Part shown: piece by piece, positions 12,172-24,300 of the stretch | Layout of the letters: each line of letters begins with the position of its first letter | How positions within the stretch are numbered: position 1 is the stretch's first letter | Source: Ilex aquifolium | Taxonomy: Eukaryota; Streptophyta; Magnoliopsida; Aquifoliales; Aquifoliaceae | Assembly (NCBI GenBank): GCA_951799425.1 | Contig: OX637405.1 | Location: 17,147,089-17,211,088 of the forward strand | Reading direction: 5' to 3' | Length of the DNA: 64,000 nucleotides | Position numbers and translations under genes: made by a program | Notes under the pieces: model-generated | Seen by the model: the letters and a program-made list of their open reading frames with translations, nothing else | The model's database searches: none | Told to the model about the DNA's origin: nothing

Positions 12172-13759
12172 AGTAATTTTAATCTTCATGTATGACATTC
12201 ATTAATTATTATTTGTATGAAATTATATCTTTTTTTTTGAACGAGTAATATTAATAAGTTTGTATACTGCTACAGATTTACTATGGCGAAGAAGAAAAGA
12301 CGTCCCCGCTCTATGTCAGAGGTGTTGCATGTATCTACATCAAGATCACTAAACATTGTTAAGACCCCATCCTGACTATCATCACAGACAAATTCTGCAG
12401 GGCCATCATCATATGCACAATCATCTCAATCAGGTGTATAATGCATACAACATATTTCATACTTATTAATAGTTTATATTTGAAATTCACTAATGTACTT
12501 ATTTTTTGCCATTGTGACTCAGTGACAAAAAAACAAGGTCGAGGCCCAGCCAAGGGTCCTAAGGAGTGGGGAACAAGAACAAAGATTGAAGTAGAATTCG
12601 ATTCGATTTTTTAGCCAGTTGCTAATAGAGCTTCTGAGTTAAAGACGGTAATGGGAAATATAGTACGCAATGGGTATAAGGTTCCACTCACATACATTGA
12701 TTGGGATTCAGTGCCCACTGATGTGCTTGATAGTATTTGGAGTGAGGTGCAGGTATAACTCTATATAACTTGGTAAATATATGTTATTTCTTATTGTAAA
12801 AATATTATTAGTCAAATTGTCTATTTCTTTCAATGTTGAGAATTTTATTAGAATATAGTGTTGTATTGGCAAAAAAAAATCTTAATTATAAGCTAATTGT
12901 TTGAATTATGGTTGTAGGATAACTTGATATTTGCACCCCTAGAATTTAGAGAGGTCTGCTTGAAAGCATGTAAAAAAGCATGGATGCTAAATATCAAATA
13001 TAAAAAAATTATTATGCACCCTGCAAAACATATGTAAATCTTTCTTCAAATATTCCTTCTGAAATAGTGTCATAGCAGTGGCAAGAGCTTGTGCAATATT
13101 GGGGAAGTGACATAGCAAAGGTATGAGTATAATTTTTTGTAGACCATTTATAATAATATAATACTAACTTTGAATAATTAGTAATTGATGATATAGAAAA
13201 TATCAGACAAAAATTCATGGAATCGTGAATTTCAAGGCCCAATTCACCGGAGTGGGCGAACTCACTTTGTCCAATTACGGAGACATGCAAGTGACTTTTA
13301 AAATGAATGTGTTTAGATGTGTAACATTATGTCTATATTTGACAAGTATTGAAATCTAGTTTATGGTTGTTGATATTTTTAGATGGAAGAAAATAGAGAG
13401 AGGACCGATAAAATCGGTATCTATATCAAAAACACGCACAAAGAATGGTGTTCCATGTGACCCAGATGCAGCAAAAATCATTGTATTTATTACTTATATT
13501 TATGCAATTTTAAATAATTTTCTATTATACTCGTTACAAGATATCTAAGAAATATTAATTCATTGTTCTAAATTGTAGGAAGAATTTCAAGAGCAACTGT
13601 CTCAGGTTCCTGAGTCAGATTAGACACCAACCCTTCGAGATCGGATTTTTCATGAGGTTTTGGGATAAGATGTTGATGCGAACCCCAATCGACTTGCTTT
13701 GAGACCCAGCAACAATATTGGAAATACAACCCAAGAAAGCCAAACTCAGGTCTATGGAT

Positions 13760-14592
13760 GGAGAATCTAGACCCGTTGAGAACTCGTGTCAAGAACCTAG
13801 ATTATATTAAAATCTAGACCCGTTGAAGAACCCGTCTCAAGAACCCTAATTACAAGGAGGAACGCCACAAAGGTTGTGATTTACCTTTGATAAGTTCAGA
13901 AGTTCAATCAAGAACAAGAGGAGTAAACTCAACTCAACTCACAATCAAAATTCATTATATATTGTCTCCCATATTGTCTCCCCTTTTTCATTGATAGAAC
14001 GCCTATTTATAGGTTGACCATTCCAAGAAAAATTCGTAGAATCCTAATCTACTAAGGAAACAAATCTCATAATCTACTAAGGAAACAAATCCTAATCTAC
14101 TAAGAAAACAAATCCTAATCTAAATAGGAATAACTAAAGACTAAAATTTGTGACATTTTCTCTCAAAAATGCCCTTGAGTGAATAGTGTCATGGGTACTG
14201 TAGCATGAACAGTACCGTGCTACAGTAACTTATTCTAAACCCTAGTCCAAATAAAATAATAAGACATATGTGGGCTAAGCATCCTCAAACCCACTTATTC
14301 TAAACTAATAATAAAAATTCTTTAAACAAATTGAAAGCCTTAACAACAAAAGGCCCTATCTCTAAGTCATGTCTTCATGTCTTCCACAACTTGGATCAAG
14401 TGGATCAAAATTGGTTCTCCTTCTTTCAAGCCCATCTTGAGTGTTGGCCTCTTGCTAACTTCATCCCAGGTGGATTGCAACAATCCTTGCATTGCTTCCT
14501 TGATCTTCTTGGCTCTTGATCTTGTAATTGGCCCATCTGGACTTGCAAAGGATCTTTAAGAGTAGGCCCATCTTGGTTCTCATCAGATGTAC
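13760..14592 (-). mobile_element. Solo LTR, CRM-like family, inserted in the CACTA second gene
   Basis: A minus-strand unit of about 830 bp between two copies of ATGGAT (13754-13759 and 14593-14598). Overlap between repeat and terminus leaves the exact ends uncertain by several bases. On the minus strand it begins near TGATGAGAACCAAGATGGGCC and carries the coding motif GPITRSRAKKIKEAMQGL, the same as the LTR at 63748-64000 (beginning TGATGGGAACC). The AT-rich remainder includes the repeated phrase AATCTACTAAGGAAACAAAT, also seen in the LTRs at 35696 and 61650. Confidence 0.8.
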
Positions 14593-14708
14593 ATGGATAT
14601 TGCAAGACCTACGACACTGGAGTGCCTCGGAGTGCGGAGTATAAAGAAAATACAAGCTTATCAGATGTATTAAATCCTATGTTCATTGATCAAATTTGTC
14701 ATACAGTA

Positions 14709-14850
14709 CGAGCAGAGGTAGACCAACAATTTAAAGAAACGATGCGAGCGGAGGTAGAGCAACAATTAAAAGAAACAATGCGAGCCGATGTAGCTCAACA
14801 ATATATTGAAAGAATGAGAGCAGAGGTAAATCAACAAGTTAAAACAAAAT
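14709..14850 (+). repeat. Tandem 39-bp coding repeat (13-residue coiled-coil unit)
   Basis: About four consecutive units encode RAEVDQQFKETM, RAEVEQQLKETM, RADVAQQYIERM and RAEVNQQVKTKF. Each unit is 13 residues with charged and hydrophobic positions suited to a coiled coil. The unit length keeps the reading frame, so the array could expand or contract without frameshift. It lies in the pre-C-terminal part of the CACTA second gene and probably served in multimerisation. Confidence 0.7.
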
Positions 14851-14963
14851 TCGACCTTATGCAAGCAAAAATTACTTTTTTGGAATCTCAATTGAAAAGT
14901 GGATACAACCCTATGGTGGCCCAACAGGTGGATGAGTACAACAAATTTCATTTTACAATTTGA

Positions 14964-15817
14964 AAATTTTAAATTATGTTGATTTCGATTTTGATATATT
15001 ATTATGTCTTAGGCTTCGGATTTAATAAGGACGCAAATTGAATCTGGGGGAGATGGACTTCCACAATCCCAAGAGGAGCCTCATGCGGCATCTCCATCTA
15101 TACGGCCAGGTAATAAGGTTTTGTACTAGAATTTATATTTATGTTATAAAACTAATAATTTATGAACTTGTACCACTACAAAACTTCTAATTATCGTATT
15201 TGTGTCAAATTACAATTTTGATGCAAAATATAGGTACAAATTCGTACTACAGTTGGGAATAAAGGAAAGAGGGTATTATTTGACACAGATTGTTTCAAGG
15301 TATGTGTATTTTACAGGAGATTGTTCCACCAATGAGGTTTCACTTTTTCTCCGTAAAATGGCTGTTATCTGCAAGAAACTATCATCAATTAATTTTGTTA
15401 TAAATTGCGCATGTCCCACGACTTATATTTTATAGTTCTTATTTGGATGAAAATTATAATGCCTATTAGAAATGATTGGATTGTGGTTCCTTCCATGTTG
15501 TTGAATGTTGCTATTCATTAGTGGATCTCTGATTGTTGTGATACTTTGTGATCTAGTCCGCATATATGTTGAGCTCATCGACCCATAAATTATTGTAATT
15601 TCTTAGTTCATCATGATTGTTACAAATATGAGGTTGATTACATATCTATTTGTTGTATTTGTGATGTATTGATAATATGCGTCACATATTACATTTATCC
15701 GTGAATTGTATGGATTTTTTTTTCTATTATGCATTTATAATAATGATTAGTCATCAAAATAAGTAATATTAACCGTTATTATTTATTTTTTTTGTTGAGC
15801 AATCATTATTTTGGTTG
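14964..15817 (+). other. Introns of the CACTA second gene
   Basis: AT-rich DNA flanking one short coding-like exon (about 15013-15110, ASDLIRTQIESGGDGLPQ), which is followed by a GT donor-like site. The open frame at 15202-15435 is AT-rich and shows no family features. No separate gene is seen. Confidence 0.5.
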
Positions 15818-15897
15818 TAGGTTGGAGACAAAGTAGACTTATTTAGTTCTAAAGTTCCAAAACGCATAGTGGCAGAGGGCCTTATTTCAGGGAAGGT

Positions 15898-17540
15898 AGG
15901 TGGGGGGGGGGGAAGCGGAACACTGTGTTGGTTCAATCGGGAAATGGCTGATCATGCTTCTTAGGGTTGAATGCTTTGGGTTCCAGATTCAAGCAGCTCG
16001 TTGCTACACGATCAGTCAAGCTAAGCTAAGATAGAAAAGCGGCAGTCCTTCCAATCAAGCAAGAGACCAACCAATTCCAACGATTGCAGTGACAGCCATC
16101 AAAGCAAGAAGTATAGGCTTGTAGGATCAAGTGGGAAGAGCGGAACTTGACAGGTCTCGCAGCTACTAAGCTAACGGGCAGCTTTCAAAAATGGCTACCG
16201 CATCTGCACTTTGCTACGATTTTGGGGCGGAATTGAAAGCGAAGAAAGCTTAACGCAAGCGACATAGGTAATCAAGCAGCAATCGAGAGCCGAAGGTCTG
16301 ATGTAACCTAGTGGCGAATTCAACCAACAGAGAAAGCAACCCTAGCCTTTTTTTTGTTGAAGCCGACCTACTTGCCCTTTTTCTCTGATTTCCTCGTACT
16401 GCTAGTCGTTGTTCTTCCCGCTAACGAGTTTTTATGCACCTTAGTGTAGTTCGCAATCATGCTTTCTTCCCTTTTCCACCACCAAGTCGGAAAAATCAGT
16501 AAGACTAGCGAGAGGTAGGTTCAGGTATGGTACTACGCTTCGTCTTAGTCCTCGATCCCGATATAGGAATACCAGTGAGGAAGGCAACACAATCATACGA
16601 GCCAGGAAGGCATACCCAAAAAAGACCTTCTATGAGGTTAGGATTGAGACTACGATATCCAGTCTCTCTGAGCGGAGTAAGCTCCCTTCTCCTTCTCTTC
16701 TTCGATTTGGTCGCTACGCTTCGCTTTTGTTGGTACCTTGGTGCTGGAAAGGGGGCCAAATAGGAGAAAGCTTGCTGACTCAAGAACTCATTCGTCCTTG
16801 AGCTTCGACTTGCTGACTTGGTTCCTTAAAACCTATGAAGCACGGATACTTCGTTGAGGTTGACGTACCCGTATCGGATACCTTATCGAATATGATACTC
16901 ATCGGATACTCGAGGATACGTATCGGATACACCTTCTACGTATCCGATAATAATTAAATATTAGGATATTTCACGGATACTTTTGTAGTCAAGCAATATA
17001 TATAATTTTTTAGTTGAACTTTTAACATCTCTTTTCGAATTCACATACCATACAATACGTTAACAAAAAATTCATATTATTTCAAAGGCACATGAGTGTT
17101 TTTTAAGTATTATCTCATGTCAAAAGAGCATAAAATAAAGCTATTCCATTATAATCTTAGCAAAATTACTTCTAAATACTAGGTAAATATATTAGCTTTG
17201 ATTCCTTTAATTAGTCACTTCACTTTGTGAATATACCACAACGACACGATATATATTTTCTTGAAATTAAAAAGAATTACTAATTTTTCTTATTATATGT
17301 TAAAGAACTACCAAAATATATAAGTATTAAGTTGGTTGAAAATAATAAAAATATTAAATATATTTTATTATAGCCGTATCTTGGCCGTACCCGTATCCTA
17401 TTTTTTTCGATTTTGTCGTATCGTCGTATCCGTATCGTATTGTACCCGTATCTCGTATCCATATCCGTGCTTCATAGCTTAAAACCTATTTCTCTGACTT
17501 GGTCTGCTCTCCTTGCCTTGAAGTAGGTCTTTCACTTTGG
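15898..17540. other. Organelle-like (probably mitochondrial) DNA insert, itself split by a TIR element
   Basis: The base composition changes abruptly from AT-rich CACTA DNA to near-balanced DNA with the texture of plant mitochondrial intergenic sequence (phrases such as AAAGCGGCAGTCCTTCCAAT, GGTCGCTACGCTTCGC, CTTGCCTTGAAGTAGG). It starts after a G run at about 15900, interrupts the CACTA C-terminal coding region, and ends near 17540 where CACTA-like coding resumes (LLGSNFRQVFIEMQ). Without the inserted TIR element it is about 1.0 kb. A minus-strand open frame at 16505-16783 lies inside it; I do not recognise it as a known mitochondrial gene. Mitochondrial origin is inferred from texture, not from a match. 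Confidence 0.5.
16833..17477. mobile_element. Non-autonomous TIR element (hAT-like MITE), 645 bp
   Basis: Perfect 16-bp terminal inverted repeats CTATGAAGCACGGATA are flanked by the 8-bp direct repeat CTTAAAAC (16825-16832 and 17478-17485). An 8-bp duplication points to the hAT superfamily. A 9-bp reading (CTTAAAACC) with a slightly shorter left end is also possible, which would favour a Mutator-like origin. The interior is AT-rich, contains inverted CGTATCC/GGATACG-type motifs near both ends and has no coding capacity. Confidence 0.8.
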
Positions 17541-18119
17541 TGCTATTAGTATGGACCAATCGACAAAAATAGATGTAATTCTATTGGGATCAAATTTTCG
17601 ACAAGTATTTATTGAAATGCAAGAGATCCAAAGGTGTGTTTGATAAGGTCTCGTCAAGGTATTCTTACACTTGGACAAGCCGTTCAGAGAAATATTGCGT
17701 GACCCTCTGTTGATTTATATTCTAACTTATTTTAGTTCTTTATTGTATATATGTGTATATAAATATCATTTCAGTATAGTAACAATAATTTATGTTTTTT
17801 GCAGGTATCACTGAGAGGGTAGATGGTTCGGGAAAGATGTTCAACTTTTTGCATTAATTTCTTGTATTCATGGATTGTTATGTTTTACAAAAGTGCATAT
17901 TTTATATTTTGTTTAACTCATGAGATTTTTTTTTTATATGAAAATATTACTATGTTTTTGGAAATATTGGTCATATTACTTTTGTGTTTATCTATATATT
18001 GAATTGTGTAGTTGTACGAATATGTTCCTTTAAATTTATGTGATAGAAACATCTATATGCACATGACATATAACATTGGTTACCAACGGTCCATAATAAT
18101 TAAAAAAAATATATATATT
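17541..18119 (+). other. CACTA 3' region
   Basis: The first part (about 17545-17710) still reads as the C-terminal end of the CACTA second gene. The remainder is AT-rich and contains a possible last short exon near 17805-17857. No other gene is seen. Confidence 0.45.
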
Positions 18120-18493
18120 TTTTTTGTGGCGGCATCGTTGCCATCGTAAATATATTTCATTTAAAGTAGAGAATACTTTAGACTTTTTGTGACAGTATAT
18201 TAACCACCACAACAAAGTCTTCTATTTTTTACGACAGCCAAATGTAGTATTTGAGACAGCACTTTGCCGCCATGATAAAATTGAAAGTGTCAATTTTTTT
18301 TGTGAAAACTTATTTACGACAGAGTTTTGCTGTCGTAAATACTATTTGAGACAGACTGTTGCTGCCGTAAAAAACTTTTGAGACCACACTTATTATGGCG
18401 AGGCAATGCCGCCACAAAAAATATTTGTGACGGCAAATAGACTTTTTATGACAGCACTTTACCACCGTAAAAACCTTTTTTTTTCTTGTAGTG
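18120..18493 (-). repeat. CACTA right terminal and subterminal repeats
   Basis: A dense run of short related units, including TTTGTGACGGCA, TTTGAGACAG, TGCCGCCA, GCTGTCGTAAATA and TTACGACAG, ends in TTCTTGTAGTG at 18493. The units match those at 193-480, mostly in inverted orientation, as expected for binding sites of the CACTA DNA-binding protein. Confidence 0.8.
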
Positions 18494-18843
18494 AAATGAC
18501 CCTCAGTTTTAGAGGCGTCACAACTTGGTATATGGGCCTTGTGAGAAATTAGTCTATCATCTTCCATTGCGAGAGTGAAAGAGGTTTAAAGTCTATGGTG
18601 TTGCTTAGACTCTGATGACTGTCACTGCTTGGTATCAGAGCCTAGGTTCTCGATTTATCTTGGGCTTACGGGGCATGAGTTTAGGCTATTGCATCCATTG
18701 TGCATTACATGTTATGTGCTCTAAATGCTACATGTTATGTGAATAATATGCATGATTCAATGTATATGGAAAGGAGACATTAGGGTTAGAGAACTTACCT
18801 TGAGGGTCGGAAAGAGATAGAACGGGACGGTTCATGGTATAGA
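18494..18843 (+). mobile_element. LTR end, primer-binding region and leader of element A
   Basis: The LTR interrupted at base 192 continues here and ends in GTCACA at 18522. Two tRNA-Met primer-site-like sequences follow about 104 bp apart, the second (TGGTATCAGAGC, 18630-18641) being the clear match. The following leader resembles the leader of element E at 51456-51770 (ATGTTATGTGCT, GGGTTCATGGTATA-like). It stops at 18843 where element B is inserted and continues at 31076. Confidence 0.75.
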
Positions 18844-20968
18844 TGTTACGCCCCAAAAATCGGGGGTCCTTAATTTAATAAAATTCGGGCAGAGTCTCCT
18901 TTGTACGGAGAGCTCTACCCAAAATCACAACCTGTGCAATCATATAACATTGACCACACCGGGTTCATTTATCCATACTCATATAATAACATGCAATGCT
19001 ACATTAAAATAGTCCATATGACTTCGATTACAATTCTTTTACATACAATTACTTATCCAAAATGAATTTACATGAAGTTTTACAAAAATAAGATTTAAAA
19101 GCCACATGTCGGCTTTTCTTCAACCATGGGGGCCCGATTGAGAGCCGTCTGCCGACGCGTATTCCACACCTGAAATGTTTTCCCATAAAGGGTGAGCCAC
19201 GCTCAATAGGGTATCTCCTAAAGAGGCTACTCCCCAACCTAGATGCATATGAAGTGTTTATACGCAACATTTAACAAGCAACAACCATTCCAATCAAGAA
19301 TATGCAATTCAATGATAGGAATTACCATGTCATTTCATGAAATAAGATGAGACTCACTCATGTAACTTAAACCCGAGCCCTCACTGGCTCCCACAACATA
19401 TGTCATGTCATGTATTTAAAACCAGACAGTCCAAGCCCCGCCATAGATGTTGTACATCCAATGACCATTTTAAAATCTCTGGGTCTTTCTTGGGGAGGGT
19501 ATTTATGGACTTACACCAAGGGTAACCCAACCCACACGGAATTTATGGACTTCCACCGAGGGTTCCGCGTACACCCACACACTTTATGGACCGAACTAAA
19601 AGAGTGCGTACCCCAATTACCGGGTCTTGCACCCGAGGGATTTTCTAGCCCTTCTTGCCAACCCCGACCCTATTTACCATGCAAACTATGCGACTCATTC
19701 GGATCTTCAATCCAAACTTCCCGAGCCCACCCATCATTCCCCATATGTGGTGTTTGATTACAACCATGCATACACACCCCTACTCATGCTCAATGTTCAT
19801 GAATGTGATGCCTCCGTGCATAATGCAATGTAATGTACATTTGCAATGCAACAATCATGTCCAATATGCTATAAATACTATATGGCCCAATTAACCACAC
19901 ATCAACATACTCCATGACAATTTATATCCCAAGCATATAATCACCATTATCCATTTCAATGTCAATATATCAATAAACATATATTAACATTTTATACCTA
20001 ACAACAAATCACAAGTATGTATATATCAACTTTTCATACAACACAATTTCCAAGCATGTTATCACATAATCGTGATATCAACACACTAAAATCATTAAGG
20101 CATCGTGTAAACACATAACATGCCCACACATCACATTTGTCCAAGAAATTACATGCTTAGCAATTTCTAATTATCAATTCACACTAGGATTAATTTCTAT
20201 TCATTTCCAATACCCATTTCATCACAATAGACAATTGTTAATAATTTCTAACAACCTACCCATTCCACCATAGGTTGGAAATAAACCTAATTAGGGAGAA
20301 AACCCTACCTCTTGAAGCGTAAAATATCCGTAGGAAGCTTCAAGAATACAACCCAAGTTCTTAGCCTTTGATTTCTCAAAATCCCGTTTCTTGAACTTCT
20401 GTGAAATTTGCTCTTTTTGGTACGTAGGCGTAGTCCTCGTCGAGTAGAACAACTTTAATTCTTGGCTCGTATTGATTCAAGCACCGTAGGGCCGTAGATC
20501 GTAGAGAGAAGGTTGGATTCTCTCTCTTTTCCTCTCTTTCTCTCCAATGTCATAGACTAGTAGAATGTGGGGAAGAAATCTGATTTTTCTTCCCCTTTTA
20601 TAGTGTTCAAACACTTGGCTCACAATGCGCCACACGTCCTCCTTTTCCCCAGGTCCGTTTTTGCCCCGAAACGATTAAATTTTGTCCCGTTTCAAGTTCA
20701 AAATATTTTTATTTCAACTTGCTTTAAATTATTTTTCAACTTTTGAAATTTTATAAAAAATTTCGTTTTTGGGTCACCTAAGCGCTTTGTAAAACGCGAA
20801 AAATCCGACTATCTCGGAATTCGGCAAAATTTGACAGGGTAACTAGATTTCGCGAGACGAATCCAATGGTGAGGTCTGTTTCATCATCCGAGTTTTCAAC
20901 CCTTACCGAAGTGATAAATTATCGTTTTGCCCTTTTTCGTAAAAGTTCAAATTTACCCGGATTTTACA
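18844..20968 (-). repeat. 3' LTR of element B (2125 bp)
   Basis: On the minus strand it starts TGTAAAATCCGGGTAAATTT and ends GGGGCGTAACA. It carries the family landmarks: the block GGTGAGCC..ATGTTTTCCC around 19160-19200, an AG|GTAGGG motif near 20308 and a leader part with TACGTACCAAAAAGAG-like sequence near 20415. Short open frames within it are LTR sequence. Confidence 0.9.
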
Positions 20969-21059
20969 TTCTTCCCCCTTAAAAGAATTTCGTCCTCAAA
21001 ATTCACACACGCATGCACATTCAACCACATCCATATGCTACAAGTAATGCAGTACTTAT

Positions 21060-24000
21060 GATTATGAAAATTTACCTCCATCCTCGAACAAGAATAGATA
21101 ACTGGTACGCATAGAGTCCTCACGCTCCCATGTCGCCTATTCCACACCTCGGTGCTGCCACATCACATTCGCTAGCCTCACGGTCTTACCTCGTAAAACC
21201 TGCTCCCGGCTATCCATGATACGCACCAGTCCCTCCTCGAAGGTCCCGTCCGCGTCAACAATCAGCTCACCCCAATCCACTACATGCGTCGGATTTGGAG
21301 TATACTTCCGGAGCATGGAGACATGGAACATTGCGTGAACACCCGATAGATTTGGTGGTAAAGCCAACCTGTAAGCAACAGTACCAACCCTCTCGAGTAG
21401 CTCAAAGGGCCCGATAAACCTCGGCGACAGCTTCCCTTACTTTTCGAATCTGACCACTCCTCTCTTAGGCGTCACCTTTAAGAAAACATGATCACTAACC
21501 TCAAATTCCAGAGGTCGCCGCCGTCTGTCAGCATAGCTCTTCTGCCGGCTCTGAGCCATGAGAAGACGCTTTCGAATCAAGTCCACCTTCTCCGAGGTAT
21601 CTCTAATCAGATCTGGACCCGTGGAGGGTCTCTCTCCCACCTCCGTCCAACACACCGGAGAACGACAAGGCCTCCCATATAACGCCTCATAGGATGCCAT
21701 CCGTATGCTCGCCTGATAACTGTTGTTGTAGGCAAACTCCACTAAGGGTAAATGTTCTTCCCAACTACCCTTGTGATCTAGGACGCATGTCCGTAGCATG
21801 TCCTCTAAAACTTGGATGGTCCTCTCCGACTGACCGTTCGTCTAGGATGAAAGACTGTACTCATCGTCAACTGTGTCCCCATGGCCCGCTAGAAGCTCTC
21901 CCAAAAGTGAGCCGTAAACCTGGGGTCCCGATCCGATACTATAGATAGGGGCACCCCATGCAACCAGACTATCTCCCGTATATACAACCTGTAGAATTCC
22001 TCTAGCCTGAAGGTCATCCGCACCGCCAAAAAGTGTGCTGACTTGGTAAGCCGGTCTACTATCACCCACAACGCGTCATGCCCCCGTGATGTCCGTGACA
22101 AGTGAGTCACAAAATCCATCGTGGCGTGCTCCCACTTCCACTCAGCCACCTCCAAAGGCTGGAGCAATCCTGTTGGTCTCTGGTGCTCAGCCTTCACTTG
22201 CTGACACGTGAGACATCTACTGATAAAGTCTCCAACATGCCTCTTCATTCCACTATAATAGTACTGGCGACGGAGATCATGATACATCTTCATGCCGCCT
22301 GGATGAACAGCAAAACGGGAGCAATGGAACTCCCTAAGGATCTCCTCTCTCATATCCGTCGACTGGGGAACCACAATCCTTCCCCTAAACAGAAGATTAC
22401 CATCCGAGTGAATGGACCAGCCCTCGTCACATGTACCCGACCGTACCCCGTCCCTGATGGACAATATCTCCATGTCCTGCCCTTAGGACTCGATCACTCT
22501 ACTTAGTAGGGAAGGCATAGCCACCAAACTCCCCAAAGTGCCCTGAGCCTGACCACTGTAATGTAGCCCGAACTGTCCCACAGTCTCGAGCATCTGCCAT
22601 TCCTAAGAAGCCACACTAGCCAAGACTCCCTGTGACTTCCGGCTGAGTGCATCAGCCAGCATATTTGTCTTACCAGGGTGGTAATGCGAAGTGAAGTCGT
22701 AGTCCTCCAAATACTCCATCCACCTGCGTTGCCTCATATTGAGGTCCCCCTATATAAAGATGTACTTCAGACTCTTGTGGTCCGAAATCACCTCAAACTG
22801 CTCACCATATAAATAGTGGCGCCAAGTCTTCAAGGCAAAGACAATGGCCGCCAACTCCATGTCATGTGTGGGGTATTTCTGCTCGTGGTTCTTTAACTGC
22901 CGAGAACCATAAGCCACCACCCTCCTGGACTGCATCAAAACGCAACCAAGTCCGTCCTTGGAGCCATCACAATACATTGTGTACCTCTATCCCTTCTCTG
23001 GGACTATCAGAATAGGAGCTGAAGTAAGCCTCCTCTTCAACTCTTGGAATGCCTTCTCGCACGAATCATCCCACTGAAACTTGACCTCATTCCGGGTCAA
23101 TCTCATCATAGGTGCAGCTAGTCGGGAGAAGTCTTCAATGAACCTCCTGCAATACCTCGCCAATCCCAAGAAACTGCGCATCTCGAAGACTGACTTCGGT
23201 CTTTCCCAACTCATGACTGCCTCAACTTTCTCCGGGTCAACTAACACACCCGAAGCCGACACCACATGTCCCAAAAATTTCACCTCCCTTAGGACAAACT
23301 CACATTTGCTGAACTTGGCGTACAACTGGTGGTCTCTCAAGGCCTGGAGAACAACCCTCAAGTGACCCTCATGATCCTCCTCAGACTTGGAGTAGATCAA
23401 AATGTCGTCAACGAAGACGAGTACAAACTGATCTAGGTAGGGTTGGAACACCCTATGCATGAGATCCATGAATGCCTTCGGGGCATTCGTTAATCCAAAA
23501 GGCATCTCAGTGAACTCGAAGTGCCCATATCGCGTCCTAAACGTCGTCTTAGGGATATCCGCCTCCCTAATCCTCAATTGATGGTACCCCCGTGCAGAGA
23601 TCTATCTTGGAGTAGACCATGCTCCTCTAAGTTGATCAAATAAGTCATCAATCCTTGGCAAAAGGTACCTATTCTTGATAGTCACCCGATTCAATTACCG
23701 GTAGTCTATGCATAATCGAAGGGTCTTGTCCTTTTTCTTGGCGAACAACACCGGAGCACCCCAAGGTGAAGTGCTCGGTCTAATAAAGCCTCTGTCCAAC
23801 AACTCTTGTAATTGGACCTTGAGTTCTTGCAACTTAGTTGGCGCCATCCTATATGGAGTCATAGAAATGGGCGATGTTCCGGGATGCAACTCAATGGTAA
23901 AGTCTACATCTCTATGCGGAGGTAATCCCATAAGTTCATCCGAAAAAACATCCTCAAACTCACAAACCACCCGAGGTAGACCCAACTTTTGTCTCGCCTC

Positions 24001-24300
24001 GTCCTTCAGAGTAAGGCTTGCAAGCCAACCCATCAACTGACCGTGCCATCGAGATTCATACACGGCTTGGGGCAAAGCATCGTGCTTTTTCCCCTGAAAC
24101 TTGAAACAAACACCGTCCGGTGTATAGGCAGTTACCCTCTTCCGATCACAATCAATGACGACCCGATGTGCCGCCAACCAGTCCATCCCAAGGATGACAT
24201 CGAACTCTGACATGTCCATGACCCTAAGGTCCACAGTGAGTAGAACTCCCGAGATCTCTAACTCACAACCCCGACATATCTGATCAACACACACCCTAGC
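21060..24300 (-). pseudogene. pol region of element B (fossil)
   Basis: Read on the minus strand, the order is: end of the protease region with [13 protein letters not shown], reverse transcriptase ([29 protein letters not shown]), RNase H ([14 protein letters not shown]), integrase zinc region ([23 protein letters not shown]) and core ([25 protein letters not shown]), then the C-terminal stretch [25 protein letters not shown]-like that precedes a type II chromodomain in Tekay-like chromoviruses. The close match in order and content to element E (53085-56510) fixes the family. Broken at several places. Confidence 0.9.

Larger units (their letters stand above)
12283..17870 (+). pseudogene. CACTA second gene (Transposase_24 / TnpA-like, coiled-coil), decayed
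   Basis: ATG 12283 begins a basic N-terminus (MAKKKRRPRS). Exons that read as protein are about 12283-12433, 12523-12752, 12918-13120, 13197-13290, 13383-13480, 13579-13759, 14599-14963, 15013-15110 and 15823-15897, with a resumed tail near 17545-17710. The second exon (RGPAKGPKEWGTRTKIEVEF) resembles the plant Ptta/En/Spm family Transposase_24. The segment before the C-terminus is a coiled coil, and the last part (VGDKVDLFSSKVPKRIVAEG, then LLGSNFRQVFIEMQ and ILTLGQAV) matches the usual end of this family. In-frame stops (for example near 12375, 12613 and 13619), a frameshift near 13440, a solo LTR and an organelle-like insert make it non-functional. In the family this protein binds subterminal repeats. 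The exact final exon is uncertain. Confidence 0.75.
193..18493 (+). mobile_element. CACTA (En/Spm) DNA transposon, about 18.3 kb with nested insertions
   Basis: The left end reads CACTACAAGAAAAAGG and the right end is the reverse complement of CACTACAAGAAAAAAAAAGG. Both ends are flanked by AAA (190-192 and 18494-18496), the 3-bp target duplication expected of this superfamily. Both ends carry subterminal repeats, and the interior holds the two genes typical of plant CACTA elements, both on the plus strand: a TnpD-like transposase and a Transposase_24-like second protein. Subtracting three solo LTRs (about 5.9 kb), an organelle-like insert (about 1.0 kb) and a 645-bp TIR element leaves about 10.8 kb, a normal size for an autonomous CACTA. 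Several in-frame stops in both genes mean this copy cannot make its own transposase, although its ends might still be mobilised in trans. Confidence 0.93.

Noticed and set aside
16505-16783. A 92-residue minus-strand frame with a mirrored plus-strand frame, in the organelle-like insert
   Set aside because: I could not match it to a known mitochondrial or host protein, and the mirrored frame suggests composition rather than coding.
19049-19270. Similar 73-residue minus-strand frames at 19049-19270 and 26253-26474
   Set aside because: They are the same stretch of the two LTRs of element B; similarity is due to LTR duplication, and the frame is not maintained in most other family LTRs.
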